Assembly: GCA_029939595.1 (NCBI GenBank)
Contig: JAOZSQ010000004.1
Coordinates: 12,290 to 76,289, forward strand
Reading direction: 5' to 3'
Length of the DNA: 64,000 nt
Source of the DNA: EX4572-165 sp002254885
Lineage (GTDB): Archaea > Thermoplasmatota > E2 > DHVEG-1
Below the pieces are notes generated by a model. That model was not told where the DNA came from. It worked only from the letters and a program-made list of their open reading frames with translations, and searched no databases. The translations under genes were made by a program, and so were the position numbers. Positions 26,035 through 34,833 of this stretch are shown piece after piece (within the stretch, counting starts at the first letter, position 1; the number at the start of each line of letters is the position of its first letter).

Positions 26035-27024
26035 ATGAATCCCATAAAAAAAATGATTTTGCCAATATCTGTACTATTTTTAATATTGGCAATATGTACC
26101 CCGTTAACAATGGCTGATGAGAATAAAGATATTACAGATGATACTGATGATGTAATTTATACCAATGCATTAGCTGAAACAGAAGATATGTTGGAATATG
26201 TAAGCAGACCTAATGTTGATATTGTAAAAATAACCTATATTCATTCTGATAATTCAGAAGAAGCTACACTGATCCTGGAAGTTGGTGGAATCATCGAAAA
26301 CATTAACGATTTTGAAAATCCAGATCTCGATGATCTAAATATTACTGGAAGAACAATTACATATGTGATGGATTTAGAGACATCTAAAAAAACATATTCA
26401 ATAGAATATTTAAATGAAACATGTAGTGTTAATGGAGAAACCGCAAGTTTTGAAGTTGATGGATCTACATTATCAATAACTTTTAATTTAACTGCATTCA
26501 ATGAAACATTTGTCTCATTGATTGGATATACCACTGAGTTTGAATTAGCATCGTTAATGGATATGAAGATTTATATGGATGTAGCACCAAATTCGGCATT
26601 GTTTATCGCAACGATTGATGCAGATTATACTGGAGAAGTAAATGAACAAATATCCTTTTCTGGTACATATGACGATTTATTAGAGTTGTCTACTGGACCA
26701 TATACTTATACATGGGACTGGGACGATGGAAGTCCTGATGAAACAGGCCAAAACCCAACACACACATTTAATACACCTATACCATATAATGTTACATTAA
26801 CTATTGAAGATTCGTCAGGTTTAAGTGCTTCTGCGACTCATCGAATTACAATTTCTGAAGGGTCGAGCAGTTCCAATAATGGAAATGGCGATAATGGTGA
26901 TAATGGTGATAATGGTGACGACTCATCAGACGATGATGGATCAAGTATGATGTTATTTGTAGGTGTTGTTATCGTTATTGTTATTATTGGAGTAATTGCT
27001 CTTTTAGTGGTTATAAGGCGTTAA
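26035..27024 (+). CDS. Membrane-anchored PKD-domain surface protein
   Basis: The 329-residue protein has a signal peptide ending near PLTMA, an unrecognised beta-rich N-terminal domain (about 50-195), one PKD domain (about 205-285, with YTWDWDDGSPD and HTFNT) and an Asn/Gly/Asp-rich linker encoded by a 9-base repeat (GATAATGGT). A C-terminal membrane helix ends VIRR. It is probably displayed on the cell surface. The start was moved from an upstream GTG to ATG at 26035 because AGGTGA lies 8 bases before it. A stem-loop terminator overlaps its stop codon. Confidence 0.75.
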   Translation: MNPIKKMILPISVLFLILAICTPLTMADENKDITDDTDDVIYTNALAETEDMLEYVSRPNVDIVKITYIHSDNSEEATLILEVGGIIENINDFENPDLDDLNITGRTITYVMDLETSKKTYSIEYLNETCSVNGETASFEVDGSTLSITFNLTAFNETFVSLIGYTTEFELASLMDMKIYMDVAPNSALFIATIDADYTGEVNEQISFSGTYDDLLELSTGPYTYTWDWDDGSPDETGQNPTHTFNTPIPYNVTLTIEDSSGLSASATHRITISEGSSSSNNGNGDNGDNGDNGDDSSDDDGSSMMLFVGVVIVIVIIGVIALLVVIRR

Positions 27025-27050
27025 TCGCCTCTTTTTCCCTTTCTTTTTTT
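27017..27050 (+). terminator. GC stem-loop with T-tract
   Basis: GGCG-TTAAT-CGCC forms a short stem-loop containing the stop codon of the PKD surface protein gene and is followed directly by CTTTTT and a longer T-run. It probably ends that transcript. Confidence 0.6.
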
Positions 27051-27111
27051 CGTTTTAGGATAGTTTTTTATTATAGTTCTATGTTTCCTGTTTTAATTTT
27101 GAGGAATTGGC

Positions 27112-28455
27112 ATGGATGAAGAGAAATCAGAGTTTGGATATACAAAAAAATCTGCTTGGGAATGTTTTTCAGATGAACAGATCCAAGAAGCTTATTCATT
27201 TTGTGAGGGTTATAAAGATTTTTTAGGAAAAGTTAAAACTGAACGCGAGGCAATTGATGTAATATCAAAAATAACTGAACATCATAACAGAAAAACCTAT
27301 GTCAATAAACATGCATCCGCTGCAATTATTACAAAAGGTTTAAAACCTCTTTCTGAGGGTTTGCGAATAATTATTTCACATGTTGATTCTCCTCGCCTTG
27401 ATTTAAAACAGATCCCTCTTTTTGAGGATTCTGAAAGCAATCTTGCAATGTTTCAAACACATTATTATGGTGGAATTAAAAAGTTTCAATGGGTGACTAT
27501 TCCTCTTTCAATACATGGAGTTGTAATTAAAAAAGATGGATCAAAAGTAACATTTAGTCTTGGTGAAGACATTAATGATCCAGTTTTTTTTGTTCCTGAT
27601 TTACTTCCTCATCTTTCCCATAAAATTCAAGATAATAAGAAATTGAAGGATGCTATTCAGGGTGAATATCTGGATTTAGCTATTGGAACAAAATTAGATA
27701 AAAATAGTGAAAAAAATAAATTAAAAAATGCGATTTTAAATAAGCTTCATGAAGAATATGGATTGATTGAAGAGGATTTTATTTCTGCTGAGCTTGAAAT
27801 TGTCCCCTCTTTTAAGCCTCGGGATGTTGGTTTTGATCGATCAATGATTGGTGCTTATGGCCAGGATGATCGTGTTTGTGCATATACTTCGTTAAAAGCA
27901 GTATTAGATGTTGAAAATCCAAATTATACATCGATTGTTTTATTTGTTGATAAAGAGGAAATCGGAAGTGAAGGGAATACTTCTGCGCAATCAGCAACAT
28001 TTTTACGATCATTAATTACAGAAATTGACCCTAATGTGGATATTGATAAAGTTATGCTTAATTCAAAAGTGATTTCCGCAGATGTTGATGCAGCTATCAC
28101 GCCTAATTATACAGAGGTCTTTGAATTAAAAAATGCATCTGCAATTGGAAAGGGAATTTCCATGTCAAAATATACCGGACATGGTGGGAAATATAGTGCA
28201 AATGATGCATCAGCAGAATACGTCGGTGAAATTAGAAGGATGCTTAATGATCATCAGATCCCATGGCAAACAGGAGAATTAGGGAAGGTAGATAATGGTG
28301 GAGGTGGAACGGTTGCAAAATATTTTTCCAGACTTGGAATGTCAGTTATTGATGTCGGACCTCCGGTTCTCTGTATGCATGCGCCATTTGAAATCACAAG
28401 TAAATTGGATGTATATGCCTGTTATTTAACATATAAAGCATTTCTTACACAATAA
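27112..28455 (+). CDS. M18-family aminopeptidase
   Basis: The 447-residue cytosolic enzyme matches M18 aminopeptidases (aspartyl aminopeptidase group). Zinc-ligand segments are visible: SHVDSPRLDL (His, Asp nearby), GQDDRVCAY (bridging Asp), DKEEIGSEGN (catalytic Glu and ligand Glu), SADVDAAI and the C-terminal MHAPFEI (His). Members remove N-terminal acidic or neutral residues from peptides as large tetrahedral assemblies. In this organism it would finish peptides imported after extracellular proteolysis; that is an inference from the surrounding secretome. Confidence 0.92.
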   Translation: MDEEKSEFGYTKKSAWECFSDEQIQEAYSFCEGYKDFLGKVKTEREAIDVISKITEHHNRKTYVNKHASAAIITKGLKPLSEGLRIIISHVDSPRLDLKQIPLFEDSESNLAMFQTHYYGGIKKFQWVTIPLSIHGVVIKKDGSKVTFSLGEDINDPVFFVPDLLPHLSHKIQDNKKLKDAIQGEYLDLAIGTKLDKNSEKNKLKNAILNKLHEEYGLIEEDFISAELEIVPSFKPRDVGFDRSMIGAYGQDDRVCAYTSLKAVLDVENPNYTSIVLFVDKEEIGSEGNTSAQSATFLRSLITEIDPNVDIDKVMLNSKVISADVDAAITPNYTEVFELKNASAIGKGISMSKYTGHGGKYSANDASAEYVGEIRRMLNDHQIPWQTGELGKVDNGGGGTVAKYFSRLGMSVIDVGPPVLCMHAPFEITSKLDVYACYLTYKAFLTQ

Positions 28456-28629
28456 AAAATATTCATACTATTTAAAACATGAAACATTAAAAGTATTTAA
28501 ATTACCTGGAAAAATATATATAATAGTGATGTTTAACATATCATGTTTGCGTAAGTTTTATATGGTACTTATTTTATTTGCTTGAAAGCGTATCATACTT
28601 TAATGATCTGGTGAAAGAGGTTTTTTTAA

Positions 28630-29583
28630 ATGATCCAAACAAAATCTAGAAAAAATAAGAATAAACAAAATATTGAGGAAATCACTCGATGTCCTGAATG
28701 TAGTAGTACCCATTTAACAAGGGATTATTCAAGGGGAGAATTGGTTTGTGAGGAATGTGGTCTAGTTATTGATGAAGATTTTATAGATCATGGGCCTGAA
28801 TGGCGTGCATTTGATAGTGATCAGCGAGAAAAACGTGCTCGTGTTGGAGCTCCTATGACATATACTATTCATGATAAAGGTCTTTCAACAATGATTGGGT
28901 GGAAAAATCGTGATTCATATGGAAAATCCATTCCAACAAGAAACAGAGCACAATTATATCGATTAAGAAAATGGCAACGACGTATAAGAATCAGTGATGC
29001 AACAGAACGGAATCTTGCATTTGCATTATCTGAACTTGATCGAATGGCATCAGGTATGGGCCTTCCTCGTAATGTTAGAGAAACTGCTGCAATGATTTAT
29101 AGAAAGGCAGTTCTTAAAAACTTAATTCGTGGGCGAAGTATTGAAGGTGTTTCAGCAGCAGCATTATATGCAGCATGTCGACAGTGTAATGTCCCTCGTA
29201 CTCTTGATGAAATCGCAAATGCATCCAGAGTTTCAAGAAAGGAGATCGGTCGAACATATCGATTCATCGCAAGAGAACTAGGATTAAAACTTATGCCAAC
29301 TTCTCCACAGGATTATATCTCAAGGTTTTGCAGTGAACTGAAACTCAGTGGTGATGTTCAAGCAAAATCAATTGAAATCTTAAAGGATGCAGCAGATAAG
29401 GAACTTACAAGTGGTCGAGGACCAACAGGTGTGGCAGCAGCATCAATTTATATTTCTTCAATTCTATGTGGTGAACGAAGAACCCAAAGAGAAGTAGCAG
29501 ATGTCGCAGGTGTTACTGAGGTTACGATTCGAAATAGATATAAAGAACTTGCAGAGAGATTAGATATAGATATCATTCTCTAA
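28630..29583 (+). CDS. tfb: Transcription initiation factor B (TFB)
   Basis: The 317-residue factor recruits RNA polymerase to TBP-bound promoters. The N-terminal zinc ribbon is Cys 21, 24, 40 and 43 (CPEC...CEEC), followed by the B-reader segment (about 60-100, with GPEWRAFD) and two cyclin repeats (about 120-205 and 215-305) for BRE/TBP contact. Length and motifs are standard. The rlmE gene follows after 11 bases on the same strand, so the two are probably co-transcribed. Confidence 0.97.
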   Translation: MIQTKSRKNKNKQNIEEITRCPECSSTHLTRDYSRGELVCEECGLVIDEDFIDHGPEWRAFDSDQREKRARVGAPMTYTIHDKGLSTMIGWKNRDSYGKSIPTRNRAQLYRLRKWQRRIRISDATERNLAFALSELDRMASGMGLPRNVRETAAMIYRKAVLKNLIRGRSIEGVSAAALYAACRQCNVPRTLDEIANASRVSRKEIGRTYRFIARELGLKLMPTSPQDYISRFCSELKLSGDVQAKSIEILKDAADKELTSGRGPTGVAAASIYISSILCGERRTQREVADVAGVTEVTIRNRYKELAERLDIDIIL

Positions 29584-29594
29584 ACCCTTTTTTT

Positions 29595-30206
29595 ATGACT
29601 CGATGGTATACAGAAAAGAAAAGAGAGCATTATTACAAGGATGCAAAGAAACAGGGTTATCGAGCAAGATCGTCCTATAAATTAATACAAATTCAGAAAA
29701 AATTTCAGATTATATCAAAGGGTGATTATGTTCTTGATCTTGGTGCAGCGCCTGGTGGTTGGAGTCAAGTAGCTGAGGAATATTGTGGTTCAGATGGACA
29801 GGTCATTGGAATTGATTTATCAAGAATATATTCATTAAAAAATGTGATTTTTTTAAGAGGTGATGTAACAGAGGAATCAACGATTTCTCTTATAAAAGAT
29901 ACAATAGAGCCTCATCCCGTTAATGTTGTTTTATCAGATATGGCACCGAATATTTCTGGGAATTATTCTCTTGATCATGCTCAAAGTATCTATCTATCGA
30001 ATCATGCATTAAATGTGGCAACTACACTTTTAGAAAATAAAGGTCATTTTGTTTGCAAACTTTTTATGGGCGAATCCTTTGAAGATTTTTTAAGTTCTGT
30101 AAAAAAATGTTTTAGAAAGGTTCAATGTTTTTCACCTCAAGCTTCTAGAAAGAGTAGTAGTGAAACATATATTGTTGCTAAATCATTTAATAAAGATAAA
30201 TCTTAG
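29595..30206 (+). CDS. rlmE: 23S rRNA (uridine-2'-O)-methyltransferase RlmE/FtsJ
   Basis: The 203-residue protein is a Rossmann-fold 2'-O-methyltransferase. The SAM-binding motif is VLDLGAAPGGWSQ. The catalytic K-D-K-E set is indicated by the N-terminal Lys in RARSSYKLIQI, Asp in VLSDMAPN, Lys in FVCKLFMG and Glu in SSSETYIV. It methylates U2552 (E. coli numbering) of the large-subunit rRNA A-loop. The C-terminal TRAM domain of some archaeal homologues is absent. Its position just after tfb suggests a growth-related transcript. Confidence 0.95.
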   Translation: MTRWYTEKKREHYYKDAKKQGYRARSSYKLIQIQKKFQIISKGDYVLDLGAAPGGWSQVAEEYCGSDGQVIGIDLSRIYSLKNVIFLRGDVTEESTISLIKDTIEPHPVNVVLSDMAPNISGNYSLDHAQSIYLSNHALNVATTLLENKGHFVCKLFMGESFEDFLSSVKKCFRKVQCFSPQASRKSSSETYIVAKSFNKDKS

Positions 30207-30310
30207 AAATAATGGCCTGTAAAATATCATTATATATTCGAAATTGCAACGTTTATAAAAAATAGTTGAACTGTAACTATTGTTAACTCAATGCATTTTT
30301 CTAGGGAAAA

Positions 30311-30318
30311 CTTATAAA
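30311..30318 (+). promoter_or_regulatory. TATA box upstream of prenyl synthase
   Basis: CTTATAAA lies about 70 bases before the prenyl synthase ATG, preceded by purines (GGGAAAA) that could form the BRE. A GGGGAATAG sequence near 30375 would be the ribosome-binding site. Confidence 0.45.
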
Positions 30319-30385
30319 TCATGAAAAGTCATTAATAATACGTATTAGATGACCCTATTAAAGGCCAAAAAAAAGGGGAATAGTA

Positions 30386-31360
30386 ATGACCGACGATTCA
30401 CTGATGACATTAGAGCGTTTTTTTCAAGTAACAAAAGAAGATGTTGAAAAGAAAATAATTTCAAAGGTGAAAGATCAACAGATCGTTAAAATTTTACAGG
30501 CCGGAAAACGACTTCGTCCCCTTATTGCTCAGTTAAGTTTTAAAGTTTGTACGGGTGGAAAAGAGACACCCTATCAATATCAACAATCCATTGAAGGATC
30601 CGTTGCCATTGAGCTTGCGCATACTGCATCTTTGGTTCATGATGATATAATTGATAAAGATACTATGAGGCGAGGGAATGTAGCATTTCATATAGATGCA
30701 GGAATACCACGTGCATTACTCATAGGTCATCGTATGTTATCTATTGGATTTAATATTGCACTAAGTCATGGGCCAATTATTGCAAAATTATATGTTGACA
30801 CATGGGATGAAGTTCTTAATGGTGAGCTTGAAGAAGTAGATTATAATCAGACGGAACCAGCACCAGAAAACGGATTTGGCATATCATCAAAATCATCAAT
30901 TTTTAAGGAATATTTCAAAATCATTAACATGAAAACAGCATCTCTTTACGCTACTGCATGTAAAGCCGGAGCAGTTGAAGCAGAAGCAAAAGGAGAAATT
31001 CTTGAAATTCTTTCGGCATATGGCCGGGAAATCGGACTTGCATATCAACTTGCAGATGATCTGGTGGATCTTGAAAATGGTGAAATGATAGATAGTGTTA
31101 TCATACCTCTATTGACAAGACTTGAAAATAAAAAACTAGATTCAAATTCATTGAAGGCAAAAGCCATCCAAAGAAAACTAACAAAAAATTCAGATAAAAT
31201 AAAGGAACTATATATTGAGGAAATTAACAGACATATCAAAAGAGCTGAACAACTCAGTAGATCTGATCTTATCCCGCCATCTCACTATGCTGTACTTTTA
31301 CAAAATGCTCCTTCATTCATAATTAATAGGATGTTAAAAGAAATCAATGTCACTGTATAA
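30386..31360 (+). CDS. Polyprenyl (geranylgeranyl/farnesyl-type) diphosphate synthase
   Basis: The 324-residue protein condenses isopentenyl diphosphate onto allylic diphosphates to make the C20 (or C15/C25) chains of archaeal membrane lipids. The first Asp-rich motif is HDDIID (D86, D87, D90) with the RR of MRRGN behind it. The second motif is LADDLVD at about 217-223. GKRLRP near residue 40 binds diphosphate. The end-product length cannot be read reliably here. Homologous domains run to the C-terminus, although the tail is more Lys-rich than usual. The isoprenoid precursor genes are about 8 kb downstream. It overlaps by 11 bases with the converging next gene. Confidence 0.93.
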   Translation: MTDDSLMTLERFFQVTKEDVEKKIISKVKDQQIVKILQAGKRLRPLIAQLSFKVCTGGKETPYQYQQSIEGSVAIELAHTASLVHDDIIDKDTMRRGNVAFHIDAGIPRALLIGHRMLSIGFNIALSHGPIIAKLYVDTWDEVLNGELEEVDYNQTEPAPENGFGISSKSSIFKEYFKIINMKTASLYATACKAGAVEAEAKGEILEILSAYGREIGLAYQLADDLVDLENGEMIDSVIIPLLTRLENKKLDSNSLKAKAIQRKLTKNSDKIKELYIEEINRHIKRAEQLSRSDLIPPSHYAVLLQNAPSFIINRMLKEINVTV

Positions 31361-32018
31361 ATTCTTGTTTTTTCTTTTTATTGTTTCTTCTATACAAGTA
31401 TATAATTATACCAATGATAAATATTGATGCAATGATTATTAACCCTGCATTTAAATTTTGTAATAAAATTGTTTTTAACGATTCAGCAAAATAAGCAACC
31501 AGTGTACAACCAATAACTGCCCCTAATGTAATTGATATTAACGTAGTCCAGGGTTTCATTCCAATTAAACGACCGACAATAGAGCCTACCATGCCCCCAG
31601 ATCCTTGAAACGGTATCATAACAAATAGCATGATACCAATAAAGCGGAGTGGTTTAATCCAACTATACTTATTAGACGATGTTTTCCCAATACTTTCAAC
31701 TTTTTTCATAAATGTTCCAATCAAGGGAATATTTTTTGCAAGGTCATAATTCCAGATTAAAAATAGGGCGACAATAAAATCAACAAAAGCAATAGATAAT
31801 GCCATTACCAATGGATGAATTCCAACTAAAATTCCTGCTGGAATAATAGTTTCTTTACCTAAGGGTGGGAAAAAATATGCAGAAACAAATGACCAATATT
31901 TACCTTGCATATCATTAACAAATACATAACCAACAAAAGATACAACTCCAATCCCTAAGACAACTGGAAATGTAAGGTGAAATGTTTCAATAACCCATTT
32001 TTTTCTCTCATCATTCAT
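31350..32018 (-). CDS. Small multidrug-export-family membrane protein (Sm_multidrug_ex)
   Basis: The 222-residue protein has about five membrane helices and the family's characteristic FPPLGKETIIPAGILVG segment near residue 53, a GSGGMVGS re-entrant-like loop and a C-terminal helix with a very basic tail. The family (PF06695-like) is named for drug export but is not well characterised; transport of small molecules is the general expectation. It follows the fibrillarin gene by 10 bases on the same strand and is likely its operon partner. Confidence 0.8.
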   Translation of the reverse strand: MNDERKKWVIETFHLTFPVVLGIGVVSFVGYVFVNDMQGKYWSFVSAYFFPPLGKETIIPAGILVGIHPLVMALSIAFVDFIVALFLIWNYDLAKNIPLIGTFMKKVESIGKTSSNKYSWIKPLRFIGIMLFVMIPFQGSGGMVGSIVGRLIGMKPWTTLISITLGAVIGCTLVAYFAESLKTILLQNLNAGLIIIASIFIIGIIIYLYRRNNKKKKQEFIQ

Positions 32019-32028
32019 CTAGATTTCC

Positions 32029-32697
32029 TCATTTATTTGATGAAATAAAAATAGCTGCATGATCCTTTTCAAAAGGAGATAATTCAATTAGTTCGTTAAT
32101 GTGCATTCCTTCTTCTTTCAGTTGATTTTCAACCATTAAAAAAGCATTTGAAGGTTTCATTGCAACATCAATACTTCTGGCCTTTACCATGATAACTCCT
32201 TCACTGTTTTCTTTTAAGAATAATTTTGAGTTTTTTGCAAAGATTTCTGCTTGATTCCTCTGAGAAATATCTTGGTAAATAAAATCAACTTCTGAGACCA
32301 TATGAGTATATCTATCTGGATGATTCGCATCTTCAATAATAGGTATAATATTATTTCTTTGTTTTACAAGTTTTAAAAGAGTTTTTGCAACCACTGGCGA
32401 TGGTTCCACAGCATAGATGTAGCCTTCTGAACAAATATCTGATAAATGACTTACGGTTGTTCCTGATGCTGCCCCCAAATATAAAACTGATGTTGATGAT
32501 TCAAAGGGTAAAGAAATATCTTTTTTTGTTAAAGCAGAAGCAAGTTTACTTCGATATGGATTCCATGAACGATATTGCATTCCCTTGAATGTTCGAAGAG
32601 CCTCACCATATACCTTAATATTCTTGCAGTTCGGTGGATTTATCGTAAAGAGTTTATTTCCCTTTTGAAAGACTCCATTAATTTTAGATGGTTTCAT
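32029..32697 (-). CDS. flpA: Fibrillarin-like rRNA/tRNA 2'-O-methyltransferase
   Basis: The 222-residue protein is the catalytic subunit of archaeal box C/D ribonucleoproteins, which 2'-O-methylate rRNA and tRNA under guide RNA control. Visible marks are the N-terminal YRSWNPYRSKLASAL, the SAM motif VLYLGAASGTTVSHLSD, AVEPSP, FIYQDISQ (catalytic Asp) and VMVKARSID-type strand with the catalytic Lys. Length is typical. The Nop5 partner gene, adjacent in many archaea, is not present here. The gene is followed by a membrane protein gene after 10 bases. Confidence 0.97.
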   Translation of the reverse strand: MKPSKINGVFQKGNKLFTINPPNCKNIKVYGEALRTFKGMQYRSWNPYRSKLASALTKKDISLPFESSTSVLYLGAASGTTVSHLSDICSEGYIYAVEPSPVVAKTLLKLVKQRNNIIPIIEDANHPDRYTHMVSEVDFIYQDISQRNQAEIFAKNSKLFLKENSEGVIMVKARSIDVAMKPSNAFLMVENQLKEEGMHINELIELSPFEKDHAAIFISSNK

Positions 32698-32786
32698 TTC
32701 AAGATAAGGTAAACACTACAGTTGTTTAAGGTTTTGTCGAAATGTTAAATTACCCCTTCTTAATATCCCATGACGGGGAAATTCAT

Positions 32787-33893
32787 ATGTCAACACAATC
32801 ACCATTACATAAGAACCATGCAGAATTAAAAGCCAAGTTTACAGAATTTGCTGGATTTAATATGCCATTGCAATTCTCATCAATAAAGGATGAACATTTA
32901 CAAGTGAGAAAATCAGTTGGTTTATTTGATGTTTCTCATATGAGTAATGTATGGATTACAGGTAAAGATGCTGAAAAATTACTTACATTAACAACAATTG
33001 AAGATGCATCAAAAATAGTGAAAAACAAAAGTCAATATACAGCAATACTCAGGGACGATGGAACGATTATTGATGATACGATTTTTATGCATCTTGATGA
33101 TCGATTCATGATTATTCCAAATGCTGGAATGGATGAGATTGTTACAGATTGGTTAAATAAAAAGGCAAAAGAACATAATTTATCTGTAAAAGTAGAAAAT
33201 GTTTCAAAAGACTATGTCATTCTTGCAGTTCAGGGCCCTAAATCAAAAGAACTTTTACAGAAAATGACTGATGTTGACCTAAGTACAATTGGTTTTTTTG
33301 GATGTAAAGAAATTGTTCTAGCAGATCAAAAATGTATCATTTCTTACACAGGTTATACTGGTGAGCTTGGTTTTGAATTACAGATTACACCTGTTGAAAA
33401 AGCAGTACCTCTTTTTAATAAAATTCTTGGAATTGGAAAAGAATTTAAGATAAAACCAATTGGTCTAGGAGCACGAGATACATTACGTTTAGAAAAATGT
33501 TTTTTACTGGCAGGAAATGAGTTTGAAGGTGGACGTACACCATTAGAAGCTGTGATGTCATGGGCGATAAATTGGGATCATGAGTTTATTGGAAAAGAAT
33601 CATTGCTAAAACAAAAAGAGGAAGGATCATATCAACGTTTGACCTGTCTAGAATGTAATGAAAAAGGAATACCTCGACATGGAAATGAGGTGAAAAAGGA
33701 TGGAAAAATTGTTGGAATGATTTCAAGTGGAACTATTTCACCTTGTTTAAACAAAGGAATTGCTTTGGCTTATGTGGATCCGGATGAAAGAAAGATCGGA
33801 TCAGAGTTAGATATTGTTATTCGTGGTAAGAATATCAAGTCAACAATTGTGAAATCACCATTTGTAAAAAAAGATTGGATTTCAACTCAATAA
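32787..33893 (+). CDS. gcvT: Glycine cleavage system T protein (aminomethyltransferase)
   Basis: The 368-residue protein transfers the aminomethyl carbon from the H-protein lipoyl arm to tetrahydrofolate (or the archaeal equivalent) and releases ammonia. The folate-binding N-terminal domain has EFAGFNMPLQF, LFDVSHMSN and a TAILRDDGTIIDD strand. The C-terminal barrel has SGTISPCLNKGIALAYV. The ATG at 32787 gives the standard family start; the longer open frame upstream lacks homology. gcvH follows 42 bases downstream on the same strand. No gcvP gene is in this window. Confidence 0.95.
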   Translation: MSTQSPLHKNHAELKAKFTEFAGFNMPLQFSSIKDEHLQVRKSVGLFDVSHMSNVWITGKDAEKLLTLTTIEDASKIVKNKSQYTAILRDDGTIIDDTIFMHLDDRFMIIPNAGMDEIVTDWLNKKAKEHNLSVKVENVSKDYVILAVQGPKSKELLQKMTDVDLSTIGFFGCKEIVLADQKCIISYTGYTGELGFELQITPVEKAVPLFNKILGIGKEFKIKPIGLGARDTLRLEKCFLLAGNEFEGGRTPLEAVMSWAINWDHEFIGKESLLKQKEEGSYQRLTCLECNEKGIPRHGNEVKKDGKIVGMISSGTISPCLNKGIALAYVDPDERKIGSELDIVIRGKNIKSTIVKSPFVKKDWISTQ

Positions 33894-33935
33894 TAACATT
33901 AAAAAATAATGGAATGATATGGGGAATTGATAGTT

Positions 33936-34316
33936 ATGTCAAATGAAATACGTGATGATTTAAAATATACTGATTCTCATGAATGGATAAAGATAAATGA
34001 TTCAATAGCAACAATAGGCATTACGGATCATGCACAATCGGAATTAACTGATATTGTGTTTGCAGAACTCCCTGAAATTGGTAAACTGGTTAAAAAAGGA
34101 GATGAATTGTGTGTTGTGGAATCGGTAAAATCTGTTTCTGAGATCTATTCACCTCTTAGTGGAAAAATTGTAAAAATAAATGAAAAACTAGAAGATGCAC
34201 CTGAAATCATAAATGGACAACCATATGATGATGGATGGCTTGTTGAAATTGAAATTGAAAAGAAAGATGAAATTGATGCTTTAATTTCAGGGTCTGAATA
34301 TCAAAAACTGATTTAG
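33936..34316 (+). CDS. gcvH: Glycine cleavage system H protein
   Basis: The 126-residue carrier holds the lipoyl arm that shuttles the aminomethyl group between P, T and L proteins. The lipoyl-lysine is K65 in VVESVKSVSE. Other family marks are YTDSHEWIK near the start, IGITDHAQSELTDIVFAELPE, and PYDDGWLVEI near the end. ATG at 33936 was chosen because homologues begin there and GGGGA lies about 10 bases upstream. It is paired with gcvT; the P and L proteins must be encoded elsewhere. Confidence 0.96.
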   Translation: MSNEIRDDLKYTDSHEWIKINDSIATIGITDHAQSELTDIVFAELPEIGKLVKKGDELCVVESVKSVSEIYSPLSGKIVKINEKLEDAPEIINGQPYDDGWLVEIEIEKKDEIDALISGSEYQKLI

Positions 34317-34516
34317 GACTTTATAAATATTATCTCGGATATGGGGATTATATATCACTTTTTGATAACTTTCAATCAGAGTTTCCAGGTGAACATGGAG
34401 CTGGATTTAAACATATTCATGATGCTTTTGAAGATGAAAAATCTGCATATTGGAAAAATGAAATATTAACACCCACTGAAAAAAGAAATGAGAGATTTTA
34501 TAGAGGAATATTGTAG
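34317..34516 (+). pseudogene. Open stretch without a start, possible gene remnant
   Basis: Directly after gcvH a 66-codon open frame reads ...EFPGEHGAGFKHIHDAFEDEK... and ends at TAG (34514-34516). It has no start codon, and its composition looks more like protein than like spacer. I do not recognise the family. It may be the tail of a lost gene or a chance frame. The remaining bases to 34833 hold a structured element and the thrS promoter. Confidence 0.3.
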
Positions 34517-34689
34517 AGCTTGGACTGTTACTGTTTGGGCAGTATCATAAAAAAATTGAATCTAATAAAATGTGTTTCTTTCTGTAAATCTCCAAATTTT
34601 CCTATATAAAAAAACCTTCATTTTAAAATTTAGATAATATTTAACTTTTTTCGAAACATACTTATATTGCATTATATATCTCAGAATCA

Positions 34690-34754
34690 GGCGGAGAGAT
34701 GGGATTGCAAGTAATTACAATTTTTTTTTTGGAACGGTGTTTAACACCTCCGCC
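34690..34754. ncRNA. Candidate 65-nt structured RNA or tRNA-like element
   Basis: The element is closed by a perfect 7-bp stem (GGCGGAG with CTCCGCC). Inside are a 6-bp hairpin TTGCAA-GTAA-TTACAA, a T10 run and a hairpin GGTGT-TTA-ACACC. A BRE/TATA-like sequence (CGAAACATACTTATATT, about 34652-34668) centres roughly 25 bases upstream of the first G, as for a plus-strand transcript starting there. The other strand has tRNA-like features (7-bp acceptor, T-arm-like TTGCAAT) but no acceptable D or anticodon arm. It belongs to no RNA family I recognise. Confidence 0.35.
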
Positions 34755-34782
34755 GCCTCCCCCAAAAATATGTTATAAGCAG

Positions 34783-34792
34783 CATATTTAAA
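34783..34792 (+). promoter_or_regulatory. TATA box of thrS
   Basis: CATATTTAAA, about 45 bases before the thrS start codon, is the best promoter match for this gene and lies downstream of the structured element. The element is therefore not obviously part of the thrS leader. Confidence 0.45.
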
Positions 34793-34833
34793 AACCGGAA
34801 ATTGTTTATCGGGTTCAAGTAGGATTTGATGCA

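Noticed and set aside
34690..34754. Intact tRNA gene on the minus strand
   Set aside because: An acceptor-like stem exists but there is no acceptable D arm or anticodon arm and an A10 run fills the middle.
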